Positions 1 through 7,169 of a DNA stretch of 36,534 nucleotides are shown one piece after another. Location of the stretch: contig JAGCPJ010000059.1 in assembly GCA_017965765.1 (NCBI GenBank), positions 1-36,534 of the forward strand. The letters are read 5' to 3'. The position numbers and the translations under genes are program-made. Numbering within the stretch: position 1 is the first letter of the stretch; every line of letters starts with the position of its first letter. The notes under the pieces were generated by a model. It saw only the letters and a program-made list of their open reading frames with translations. It was not told the origin of the DNA and did not search any database. Source of the DNA: Bacteroidales bacterium. GTDB lineage: Bacteria > Bacteroidota > Bacteroidia > Bacteroidales > F082.

Positions 1-302
1 GTGTGTTTACCGTCGGTGTTCTTGACGAGATAGCGGGTCTTGTCGATCACACCCGGTTCGCAGATCTCGAGGAGTTGTTGCACTTCCTCAACGGGGATTT
101 CCTTTTCCCATTCGAAGCGGGCGGCGCCGGAGGCGTTACCAATGCCTTTGATGGTGATGAAACCCTTGTCGCCTTTCACACGCACGCGCACGGTACGCTC
201 CGGCACGCTGCTGAGATAACCTTGGGTGATACGGGTGGCCTTGAAGGCTTCAGCCTTGAAGTCGCCCTTCACCAAAAATTTCTTTTCAATTTCCTGTGCC
301 AT
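1..302 (-). CDS. CYTH-domain protein (triphosphate tunnel metalloenzyme family), C-terminus cut by the window edge
   Basis: The frame opens with ATG at 300-302 and stays open to the left edge, giving about 100 N-terminal residues. It starts MAQEIEKKFLV, the ExExK signature of CYTH/triphosphate tunnel metalloenzymes, where the acidic residues bind metal and the lysine binds phosphate. Alternating basic residues follow in RTVRVRVKGDKGFITIKG, typical of tunnel strands, then FEWEKEIP, another acidic strand. Members hydrolyse inorganic triphosphate, thiamine triphosphate or related compounds; a few are adenylate cyclases. No signal peptide, so cytoplasmic. It lies 6 nt downstream of a second, more diverged CYTH-like gene and is probably co-transcribed with it. 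Family assignment is strong; substrate is unknown. Confidence 0.85.
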   Translation of the reverse strand, partial: MAQEIEKKFLVKGDFKAEAFKATRITQGYLSSVPERTVRVRVKGDKGFITIKGIGNASGAARFEWEKEIPVEEVQQLLEICEPGVIDKTRYLVKNTDGKH

Positions 303-308
303 AGTCTA

Positions 309-953
309 TTATTCATTTGCGAGCGGTTTGTCGGACATGCCGATGACGCGCTTGATTGCTTGTAGATAGTTGATATTCTCGACACCTTCGAGGCCCACGT
401 CCTTGATGGTCTTCTTGATGTCCTCGATTTCGGTGGATTCCGAGTTGATGGTCACCACCTTGGCGCCGTTGATGAGCACTTCACCAAACTCGCAGATGGT
501 GTCGTTGACCATGTAGCCGAAGCGGCGTTTGTGGACGCGGACGGCGGCCAGGTCGGGGTTGGCCTTCACCATGGCGATGAACTCGTCGTAGGTATAGGTA
601 TCCTTAGTGAGTTGGGGCATCTCCACCATGAAGGCGGGGAACACTTCTTTCTCGAGGACTTCACGGCTGATGGGGAATTCACCCTTCATGAGGGGGTTCC
701 ACTGTTCGAGGCCATCGACAGATTGAACGAAGGTCTTGATGTCCATCTTGCCGTCACGGATCTTGGTATTGTTGATGTCATTTTTGCGGGAGATGATGTA
801 GATCTCGTCGCTGAGGCGCTCCCAGACTTTCTCGGGGACGGGTGCGGAGAGGCGAGCCATGCGTTTGTGAGCCTCGCAGAAGCACTGACCGAAGGAGCGG
901 AACTCAAATCTCGGCTTTGACACTTCGCCGATTTTCATTTCTTCTTTTGCCAT
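309..953 (-). CDS. Probable diverged CYTH-like (triphosphate tunnel) protein
   Basis: A 214-residue soluble protein without signal peptide. I do not recognise a named family with certainty, but the strand pattern fits a triphosphate tunnel fold: RFEFR near residues 15-19 in place of ExExK, the basic strand KIRDGKMDIK at 64-73, GLEQWNP at 81-87, a second basic strand VRVHKRR at 138-144, then acidic strands CEFGEV (154-159) and SESTEIEDI (171-179), and a C-terminal helix NYLQAIKRVIG like the closing helix of CYTH proteins. It sits directly upstream of an unmistakable CYTH gene (6-nt gap), so the two may form a functional pair or heteromer (inference). The alternative is a Bacteroidota-specific hypothetical protein with chance resemblance. 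Confidence 0.7.
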   Translation of the reverse strand: MAKEEMKIGEVSKPRFEFRSFGQCFCEAHKRMARLSAPVPEKVWERLSDEIYIISRKNDINNTKIRDGKMDIKTFVQSVDGLEQWNPLMKGEFPISREVLEKEVFPAFMVEMPQLTKDTYTYDEFIAMVKANPDLAAVRVHKRRFGYMVNDTICEFGEVLINGAKVVTINSESTEIEDIKKTIKDVGLEGVENINYLQAIKRVIGMSDKPLANE

Positions 954-970
954 TTTCTATCTATTAAAGA

Positions 971-992
971 GGGCGGACACAGAGGTCCGCCC
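971..992. repeat. Perfect GC-rich inverted repeat (8-bp stem, 6-nt loop) in an intergenic gap
   Basis: GGGCGGAC at 971-978 is the exact reverse complement of GTCCGCCC at 985-992, with loop ACAGAG. It lies in the 50-nt gap between the lamin-tail lipoprotein stop and the CYTH-like start. No T-run follows on the minus strand, so it is not a classical intrinsic terminator. It could attenuate, stabilise mRNA 3' ends, or be a copy of a dispersed REP-like element. Confidence 0.7.
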
Positions 993-1003
993 TTACGAAC
1001 ATA

Positions 1004-2329
1004 TTATTCTTGAGGGATGTCTTCGCCAGTGGCGGGGTTGGCTTCACCCGGGGTCGGGTCGGCCAGCTTCCAGTCGCCACCGTCGGGGGTACGGGCGTAG
1101 GACTGGGGAGCTACGTTGGAAATGGTCTGGCCCCATTCACCGGTGGTACCTCTGGTGAACACGTCTCTTTCAGTGCCGTCAGCCATATAGAGGGCAAAGC
1201 GAACCGTCTTCTTGGCGGAGAGGCCGCTGTTGAAGAACATGTTCTCGCCGAGTTCCGGATGGTCGGCAGCGACGTCAACGCTATAGAGCACCACATAGCC
1301 ATGGGCAGGGACCACGATGGTAGCGTCGCCCGTCCACTTGATGTCATCTTCCACACCGTCCTTGGTAAGGTACATACCTTCCATGGAGAGGTCGAGGTCA
1401 CCCTTGTTGTAGAACTCGATGAACTTGGTGTCGCCGTTCAGCTCATTGAGCACGAGGTTGGTATAGTCAGGCTCGGTCGGAGTGGGAGGTGTAGGAGGCA
1501 CATCACCACCTTCGAGACCGAGAAGAGCAACTGTACCATCAACATTGGCAGCACCCGGAGTAGCATCGGCATAGTACCACTTGCCATCGGCGTTACGGCT
1601 GTAGGAACCTGGAGCAGGGATGTAAGCCGGATCGTTAGCGTCGATGTTGGTCAAATTGAAGTCATCGATGGAGACGCCAGCGGGGGTGAAGAGTTGGATG
1701 CGGACATTCTTCTTGGCGGAGAGGCCACTGTGGAAGATCAAGCTCTCGGGATAACCTTCATGGTCTGCGGCGACGTCTTCGCTATAGAGCAACAGATAGC
1801 CACCAGCAGGGATGCTGACGGTATTGTCGGCGACCCAGTTCTGGGCAGCGTCTTTCTCAATGTACACGCCATTGAGGTTAAGGGCTTCTGCACCGTTATT
1901 GTAGATCTCGATGAACTTGTCGTTACCGTTCAACTCGTTCAGTTGAAGCACGCTGTAGTCAACAGCAACAGCGCCGACCACATATTCCATCGTGGGAGAA
2001 ACAGTGACCAGATCACCCGTAACCTCAATATAGAAAGCCACAGCAGTGCCATCAGGTTGACCTTCGATCACGGCAGCATAAAGATCTTTCTGAGCTTCAG
2101 GGGTCATGTCCTTAGATGTCCAATCACCGTCATTGACTTTATAATACAACTTCGCAGTGAACTCACCGAAGCTGGAGATGGTAGCCGTCACAGTGACGTC
2201 CTGGTTGTCCTGGACAGCTGTTGGGGTATAAGAAACATTAGAGATGGTGACGCCGGGATACTTGGGATCTTTGACGCAGGAAGCCATCACAACGATAAGG
2301 GCTAATGCCGCAAATAATATCTTTTTCAT
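1004..2329 (-). CDS. Lipoprotein with two lamin-tail (LTD) domains
   Basis: A 441-residue protein with a lipoprotein signal: basic MKK start, hydrophobic core, lipobox ASC with the acylated Cys at residue 18, followed by VKDP. Residues about 28-120 form a beta-rich module. Two lamin-tail repeats follow, each opening with LNELNG.. KFIE and including a GYLLLYS/GYVVLYS strand, a SGLSAKK motif and an ending like ATPGAAN/PTPGEAN. They are separated by a proline/threonine linker (PPTPPTPTEP). LTD domains are beta-sandwich modules found in secreted bacterial proteins, often beside hydrolases. No catalytic domain is visible, so a binding or surface-display role is likely. It begins 36 nt after the OprO/P-type porin ends and is probably co-transcribed with it. 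The ligand is unknown. Confidence 0.9.
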   Translation of the reverse strand: MKKILFAALALIVVMASCVKDPKYPGVTISNVSYTPTAVQDNQDVTVTATISSFGEFTAKLYYKVNDGDWTSKDMTPEAQKDLYAAVIEGQPDGTAVAFYIEVTGDLVTVSPTMEYVVGAVAVDYSVLQLNELNGNDKFIEIYNNGAEALNLNGVYIEKDAAQNWVADNTVSIPAGGYLLLYSEDVAADHEGYPESLIFHSGLSAKKNVRIQLFTPAGVSIDDFNLTNIDANDPAYIPAPGSYSRNADGKWYYADATPGAANVDGTVALLGLEGGDVPPTPPTPTEPDYTNLVLNELNGDTKFIEFYNKGDLDLSMEGMYLTKDGVEDDIKWTGDATIVVPAHGYVVLYSVDVAADHPELGENMFFNSGLSAKKTVRFALYMADGTERDVFTRGTTGEWGQTISNVAPQSYARTPDGGDWKLADPTPGEANPATGEDIPQE

Positions 2330-2365
2330 ATTGGTTTCAATTTAAATGTTTAACATAGCGTTGGT

Positions 2366-3754
2366 TTAGAAAGCGACCTGGAAACGGGCCAGCAGCATGT
2401 GGTAGTTGACACCGGCATCGCCAGCTTCGTCAACCACCTTGGTGAAGTCCTTGGTTTTGTTGCCGTCGGCATCGAGGCCCACATAGAGTTTGCCCTTGCC
2501 GTTGGCATAACGGTCGTTGTTGACATACTGGTAGTTGAGCGCGATCTTGGTGTTCTTGCCCAAGTAGAAGTTGAGTCCAGCACCGTAGAGTTCAGCGGAA
2601 CCGCCAAAGATGGCTTGGTCGGTGGTGCGGCCTTCATAGTCGTTCAAGTCAAGGTATTCATACTTGAGTGCCAATTCCACATCGCCCCAGTTCTTGCCGT
2701 TACGGACGCGGTTGAACTTGGCGCTACCGGAGTCATAGGTTTGTTTACCACCACAGAGGAGATAGCCGCATTCCACATACCAGCCTTGGAAATGATAAGG
2801 TTTGGCATAAGCTTCCTTGTCATTCATGTAGGTCCAGTCGGAGAGCCAAGCGGATTCAACGCGAAGTCCATCATAGTGACCAGCGAGTTCAGCAGTGGCG
2901 ATGAGGTTGAAATCGGTATCCTTGATGTCATCGGTGTCAAGGTACTTTTTACGGCTGATGTTGGTGGCATTACGGCAGCTAAAGCGAGTACCATCATAGA
3001 TACCCAGTTCATCAGAAGTCTTGGGGGTGTCATACATCACGGCACCGCCGATATGCAAGCCATAGTCGGCCTCGTTGAGAGGACGTACCACGATCTTGCC
3101 GATATAGGAAAGACCCTCGTCCATGCCGTAATCTTTGTTGTTGGCTTCAACATAGTCGCGGGTTTCTTGCCCTTCAATCTCTTGAAACAAGATACTGGCG
3201 CTTCCAAAGAATTCCTTGTTGGCGTATTTGGCGAAGACACCGAGGTGACGGCTAGGTGCGAAGGCGTTGACCACCATCGGGCGTTCCATGAACTCGAGGT
3301 AACGGGAAGAGGTGTTGCGTGACATGGAGAAGTCAGGTTTCATGCTACCGACATTGAACTGCCAGTTTTCCAAACCAGTGTAGCGGACGAGAGCGTCCTT
3401 CAACTCAAAGGAGCCGTTGGCGAGTTCCATATCGACTTCGCCGTACCAGTCTTTGTTAATCTGGGTCTTCACAGCAAAACGGGCGCGACGGATGCTAGCG
3501 CCTGAACCGATCGGGTCGGCCCATTCCTGAGCGCCAAAATAGTGGCCAAAGTCCACCTGAACTCTGGAGTCAAACCAGAATTTGAAGTCTTTGTCCTTGG
3601 ATTCGAAGACAAGGATGCCATCACGCTCGGTGGCACTCACTTCCTTCACTCCTACTTTGTTGCCGTACTGGTCAATAGCTTGATCAGTCTTTTGGGCATA
3701 AGCCGCCGCTCCAATGAGGAACAGCGCGGCCATCAAAAAAGATAGTCTTTTCAT
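2366..3754 (-). CDS. OprO/OprP-type outer-membrane porin (phosphate-selective porin family)
   Basis: A 462-residue protein with a signal peptide cleaved after AYA (about residue 20) and a C-terminal phenylalanine, as usual for Omp85-inserted barrels. Alternating amphipathic strands run throughout: FKFWFDSRVQVDFG near 57-70, ASIRRARFAVKTQINKDW near 86-103, GEVDMELANG, SRYLEFMERP, GWYVECGYLL, and the closing LLARFQVAF. The RRARF..GxxxxDW segment and the later E-R-P segment are typical of the OprO/OprP porin family, whose Pseudomonas members conduct phosphate and pyro/polyphosphate. In Bacteroidota the family is broad, so specificity cannot be read off. It sits between a lipoprotein (22-nt gap upstream) and a lamin-tail lipoprotein (36-nt gap downstream). 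Confidence 0.9.
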   Translation of the reverse strand: MKRLSFLMAALFLIGAAAYAQKTDQAIDQYGNKVGVKEVSATERDGILVFESKDKDFKFWFDSRVQVDFGHYFGAQEWADPIGSGASIRRARFAVKTQINKDWYGEVDMELANGSFELKDALVRYTGLENWQFNVGSMKPDFSMSRNTSSRYLEFMERPMVVNAFAPSRHLGVFAKYANKEFFGSASILFQEIEGQETRDYVEANNKDYGMDEGLSYIGKIVVRPLNEADYGLHIGGAVMYDTPKTSDELGIYDGTRFSCRNATNISRKKYLDTDDIKDTDFNLIATAELAGHYDGLRVESAWLSDWTYMNDKEAYAKPYHFQGWYVECGYLLCGGKQTYDSGSAKFNRVRNGKNWGDVELALKYEYLDLNDYEGRTTDQAIFGGSAELYGAGLNFYLGKNTKIALNYQYVNNDRYANGKGKLYVGLDADGNKTKDFTKVVDEAGDAGVNYHMLLARFQVAF

Positions 3755-3776
3755 GTTAGTTTGTTTTAGTTAGACA

Positions 3777-4652
3777 TTAATAGTAATAAAAATGATCTCT
3801 TTCTTCTTTTTCTTTCTTGCAATTTGAGATGAAATACTGCAAGGACTCCGTATAACCGCTCTTGAAGCTGGTGTCATAGCTCTCGTAGTGGTAATGGACG
3901 CCATTGCTATAGGTGATTTCAAACATCCAAGGGGTATAATCGAAATTAAGGTTGCTGCTTCTGGTCTCGTTCATCTTCAGCCGTTGGACATTAAAGAGTA
4001 TCCGTAAGTCCTCGAGCACGTCCAGTTCGCGTTCAAGCACCTGATGCTCTCCGCTCAGTTCATTGTCGATGGTCATCACCACATGGTCGTCTTTGCGTTC
4101 CAGGGTATAGCGGTCGGGGCCATACTCATAGAGGAAATAGACCACCTCGTTGGTGGCTACAGGCAAGGCTTTCCATTGGTCAAGGTACTTCCTGACCTCG
4201 CTGAAAGCCGCCCAAGCGTTGTCTGGGCCAGCCATATAGCCGCTGGCGTCAACACGTCTTCCAGAAACATAGTCGATATCCAGTCCCCATGACTCGCCAT
4301 CCAAAACATCGAACTCCGGTTTGTAGTAACCTGAGTAATTGTACATCTTATATTTGAGGACGATGCGCTGCAGCGTGTCAAAGACGGAATGGTCATCAAC
4401 GGTGAATTCTTTTTCATCAGGATAACCCTCATTGAAAAGGAAATGTACTCGGCCATCCTTGGTTTCTTTGACCTCATAGCGATATCCGGAAAAACGGGCC
4501 ATGCCACCTCCACGGGTCAGTGAGAAGTAGTTGATGGTGTCGTTTACGGGAGCTTTGATGGAGGTCCCTGGTTCGACGGTTCCCTTCTTTGACGTACATC
4601 CCGCCAAGGAAGCGATGATCCCTATCAGCAACATTAATTTCATTTTCATCAT
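3777..4652 (-). CDS. Lipoprotein of unknown function with an internally duplicated domain
   Basis: A 291-residue protein. The signal MMKMKLMLLIGIIASLAGC ends in a lipobox (SLAGC, acylated Cys about residue 19); ATGs at codons 3 and 5 are alternative starts. I do not recognise the family. Two halves look alike: each begins with a YEVKETKDG / YTLERKDDH strand, passes through a D..VFDTLQRI / LDVLEDLRI helix, then W-x-x-x-I-x-Y-x-x-G (WGLDIDYVSG; WMFEITYSNG), and ends in a helix with an aromatic (RKYLDQW; LQYFISN). This suggests a tandem repeat of a domain of about 120 residues. It starts 5 nt after the preceding C1-type peptidase ends, so the two are surely co-expressed. An accessory or inhibitor role for the peptidase is possible but unproven. 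Confidence 0.85.
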   Translation of the reverse strand: MMKMKLMLLIGIIASLAGCTSKKGTVEPGTSIKAPVNDTINYFSLTRGGGMARFSGYRYEVKETKDGRVHFLFNEGYPDEKEFTVDDHSVFDTLQRIVLKYKMYNYSGYYKPEFDVLDGESWGLDIDYVSGRRVDASGYMAGPDNAWAAFSEVRKYLDQWKALPVATNEVVYFLYEYGPDRYTLERKDDHVVMTIDNELSGEHQVLERELDVLEDLRILFNVQRLKMNETRSSNLNFDYTPWMFEITYSNGVHYHYESYDTSFKSGYTESLQYFISNCKKEKEERDHFYYY

Positions 4653-4657
4653 GTTAA

Positions 4658-5881
4658 TTATTTGATACCCAGTTTCTTAGCAATATCCTTCGGAAGGGCG
4701 TCCTTATGCACCACGATATTCAAGGTCTTGTAACGGACGAATGCTTTAGAAACGTACCAAATGCCGTGATATTGTCCGGCATCGCCCCAGCTGTTCTTCA
4801 CCATGAAGTATTCGTTGCCGATCTGGTCTTTGGCGGTACCGTAGATCAACATGCCGTGGTCATCGCCCGTCTCATAGTTGTCGTATGCGATTTGGCGTTC
4901 TTTTTGGGTGACCCATTTCTGTGGGGTAGGTTGGTTCATGGCCTCTTTTTTACGGTCGGCGGCGCTCAAGCCCATCCAGTGAGCCATGTCGCTACCGGTG
5001 AGGTCTTTGCTCTTGGCTTCGATATCGGGAAGCACGGCGATGCCGGAGAGCTTGCCACGGAGCCAGCCAGATTCACTCACGTCAGAACCCCAAGCGATGG
5101 TGTAGCCTTTGTCGATGGCGTTGTCCATGACCTGCATCAGTTCATCGATGGGTAGGTTCCAAGCCTGTCCCCAGCGCCAGTTGTCCTGCACTTCGATGAC
5201 GAAGGGCTCATAGAAAGGATGGTGCGTGAAGGAGGTCAGGTTGACATAGTCGTCCATGTTGAGTCCGGTGGACTTGGCGAAGCTCATCGGATCGTATTTC
5301 TTGCCATTGTAGGTGAACTCGGTCGGAGGCACGCCCAGGTAAGCATCATAGATACCAGCGAGGGCTTTCTTCCACAGCGGGTTGCCGTCTTTGTCCATTT
5401 GGATCTTACGACTCTTGATGACACCTTCCACCAATGGATCGGTCACTGCTGAGAGTTCGCTGAAGTTCGACAGGGAGTCGCCGTGCATGGCACCGGCAGG
5501 CATCTCACAGTCCGGAACAAGACCATAATGACGGATGGCGTACATCACATCACCGAATGAACCGCCTTGGGAGAACGACACGTCGCCGTGGGTACGGACC
5601 GCGGCTTCGGCACGATCAAGGTAGGTCTTATAGACGATGTACATCTCAGAGAAGTCGTACTCCGGCTTACCCATACGGAGCAGTTCCGACTCGAAGAAAG
5701 CCAAAGAGGAATAGCACCAGCAGGTACCGGCCTGGTTTTGGTCTTTCACGGAGGTGATGGGGAGCTCCTTGATGGTTTCAAACTTGAAGCCTTCGTCCTT
5801 TTTTTCTTCTGATTTCGGTTGGGCCACGGCGGTGATGCTGAGCATCAAGGCGGCAGCAGTCAAAAAGTGTCTAATTTTCAT
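4658..5881 (-). CDS. Exported papain-fold cysteine peptidase (C1B/bleomycin hydrolase-like), copy 2
   Basis: A 407-residue protein with a signal peptide (MKIRHFLTAAALMLSITAVAQ). The catalytic set is visible: oxyanion Gln48 and nucleophile Cys54 in DQNQAGTCWC, His342 in GDDHGMLIYG, and Asn363 in VKNSWG. The long insertion between Cys and His and the overall layout resemble the C1B family (bleomycin hydrolase, PepC aminopeptidase), but those are normally cytosolic while this one is exported. It is probably periplasmic or surface-located, trimming peptides. A paralogue with the same layout lies immediately upstream, separated by a repeat-rich 126-nt spacer. A second Cys two residues after the nucleophile (CWC) is unusual for papain-like enzymes and is shared with the paralogue. 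Confidence 0.92.
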   Translation of the reverse strand: MKIRHFLTAAALMLSITAVAQPKSEEKKDEGFKFETIKELPITSVKDQNQAGTCWCYSSLAFFESELLRMGKPEYDFSEMYIVYKTYLDRAEAAVRTHGDVSFSQGGSFGDVMYAIRHYGLVPDCEMPAGAMHGDSLSNFSELSAVTDPLVEGVIKSRKIQMDKDGNPLWKKALAGIYDAYLGVPPTEFTYNGKKYDPMSFAKSTGLNMDDYVNLTSFTHHPFYEPFVIEVQDNWRWGQAWNLPIDELMQVMDNAIDKGYTIAWGSDVSESGWLRGKLSGIAVLPDIEAKSKDLTGSDMAHWMGLSAADRKKEAMNQPTPQKWVTQKERQIAYDNYETGDDHGMLIYGTAKDQIGNEYFMVKNSWGDAGQYHGIWYVSKAFVRYKTLNIVVHKDALPKDIAKKLGIK

Positions 5882-5902
5882 GATTTAAAGATTTAATATT
5901 TA

Positions 5903-5950
5903 AAGATTTCAAAATTTCAAAATTTCAAGATTTCAAGATTTCAAGATTCG
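5903..5950. repeat. Six tandem copies of an 8-nt A/T-rich unit
   Basis: Six consecutive 8-nt units, AAGATTTC or AAAATTTC with a last degenerate AAGATTCG, fill the spacer between the two C1-type peptidase genes. With the adjacent 21-nt direct repeat they account for most of the 126-nt gap (5882-6007). No promoter motif stands out on the minus strand here. Confidence 0.9.
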
Positions 5951-5953
5951 TTT

Positions 5954-6005
5954 AATTCGTAAAATTCGCCGTTCCATTCAGTTAAATTCGTAAAATTCGC
6001 CGTTC
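5954..6005. repeat. Direct repeat of 21 nt, two exact copies 31 nt apart
   Basis: Positions 5954-5974 and 5985-6005 are identical, both starting AATTCGTAAAATTCGCC and ending GTTC. They immediately precede the stop of the upstream peptidase gene on the minus strand. Together with the 8-nt tandem array this looks like a simple-sequence or slippage-generated spacer rather than a regulatory site. Confidence 0.85.
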
Positions 6006-6007
6006 AT

Positions 6008-7144
6008 TTAGAGCGAGAGGGACTTTCTCATGGATTTGGAAAGCGCGTCCTTGTGGAGCGTGAAGAAGATGGTATATTGGCGGAGGTACTGCTCGGAGCA
6101 ATACCAATAGCCTTGATAGGGTCCCCTGTCGCCCCAGGAGTTCTTGATCTTATAATACTTGGTACCGTTTTGGTCCTTGGCGATACCCACCACGAGCATG
6201 CTGTGGTCGTCGCCGGCGTCCCAATTGTCGTAAGCCCTTTGGTGATCCTCATCGGTAACCTGTTTCTCAGGGACGATTTCTTCCCACAGGGTTGCGTCAG
6301 GATCCTCGGGAACGATACCGATACCCGTTTTGCCAGAGAAGCCCTTGTTGCTGACATCCTGAGCCCAGCCCAGCGTATAGCCCTGTTCAAGGGCATAATC
6401 AACCGCCTGCATCAGCTCGTCAAGCGGCATGTTATAGGCCGGCGTCCAGGTCCAGTTGTCGGGAATCTCCACCATGCAAGGCTTGTAGTTCTCTTCGCTG
6501 GCGAAGGAACAGATCTCGATGTAGTTGGCTGGATCCACCGGGTATTTCTCGGCGAACGACTTGGGCGTGTATTTCTTGCCATCGACGGTAAAGTCCTCCG
6601 GCACCACGCCGAGATAGGCGTCCAGCACCCCTTGGATGGCCTTGGGGCCGGCAGGAGAGATCTTTTTGTTTCCGTTCTTGATGATGGCGCGGGCCACCGA
6701 GGCGATGACCTCGTTCATCTCGCTGTGCATGTGACGTTCCTCACCAATCACCTTGCCACTGTAGTCGGCTTCGGGCATCATGCCGTATTTGTTGATCATG
6801 TACAGCACATCACACACTTCCCCGCCTTGGCTGAGGGAGCTGCCACCGTGCATGCGGACGAACTTGGAGACCTTCTCCGCCCAGGCGTTACGGACGACGA
6901 ACATCTCCGAGAGGTTGAATTCCTTGCCGTACATGCGAAGGATCTCCGCCTCGACAAAACCGATGCCCGCGAAGCACCAGCAGGTGCCCGAACTGCCTTG
7001 GTTGTCCACCGCAGTATGCGGCACATTGAGGGTTTCCGTAATCTGGTAAACCGGTTCCTTTTCTTCCTTGGCTTCTTGAGCCATCGCTGCCGATCCTGCT
7101 CCCATGAACAGCGCAATCGCAACATACTTTACCAATCGTTTCAT
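6008..7144 (-). CDS. Exported papain-fold cysteine peptidase (C1B/bleomycin hydrolase-like), copy 1
   Basis: A 378-residue protein with a signal peptide cleaved near AMA-Q (residue 22-23). Catalytic residues: Gln49 and Cys55 in DNQGSSGTCWC, His314 in GDDHSMLVVG, Asn335 in IKNSWG. It aligns with the next gene downstream along its whole length, including shared FSEM/LSEM, SQGG, DAYLGV, PDNW/QDNW, DELMQ and HKDAL segments, so the pair arose by tandem duplication. Substitutions are many, so the copies have probably specialised. It starts 25 nt after the T9SS-tailed gene upstream. An exported aminopeptidase or endopeptidase acting on oligopeptides released by the C10 peptidase at the head of the cluster would make sense, but that is inferred from context. 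Confidence 0.92.
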   Translation of the reverse strand: MKRLVKYVAIALFMGAGSAAMAQEAKEEKEPVYQITETLNVPHTAVDNQGSSGTCWCFAGIGFVEAEILRMYGKEFNLSEMFVVRNAWAEKVSKFVRMHGGSSLSQGGEVCDVLYMINKYGMMPEADYSGKVIGEERHMHSEMNEVIASVARAIIKNGNKKISPAGPKAIQGVLDAYLGVVPEDFTVDGKKYTPKSFAEKYPVDPANYIEICSFASEENYKPCMVEIPDNWTWTPAYNMPLDELMQAVDYALEQGYTLGWAQDVSNKGFSGKTGIGIVPEDPDATLWEEIVPEKQVTDEDHQRAYDNWDAGDDHSMLVVGIAKDQNGTKYYKIKNSWGDRGPYQGYWYCSEQYLRQYTIFFTLHKDALSKSMRKSLSL

Positions 7145-7169
7145 AGCGTATCTGTTTGTTAATTATTGA

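Noticed and set aside
1010-2305. Long plus-strand open frame (431 codons) opposite the lamin-tail lipoprotein
   Set aside because: It is the mirror of a clear lipoprotein gene with signal and domain structure; its own translation lacks any family feature and is rich in V/G/H as antisense frames here usually are.
5903-6005. Possible CRISPR array
   Set aside because: Units are 8 nt with no spacers and only one longer direct repeat pair; no cas genes in the window.
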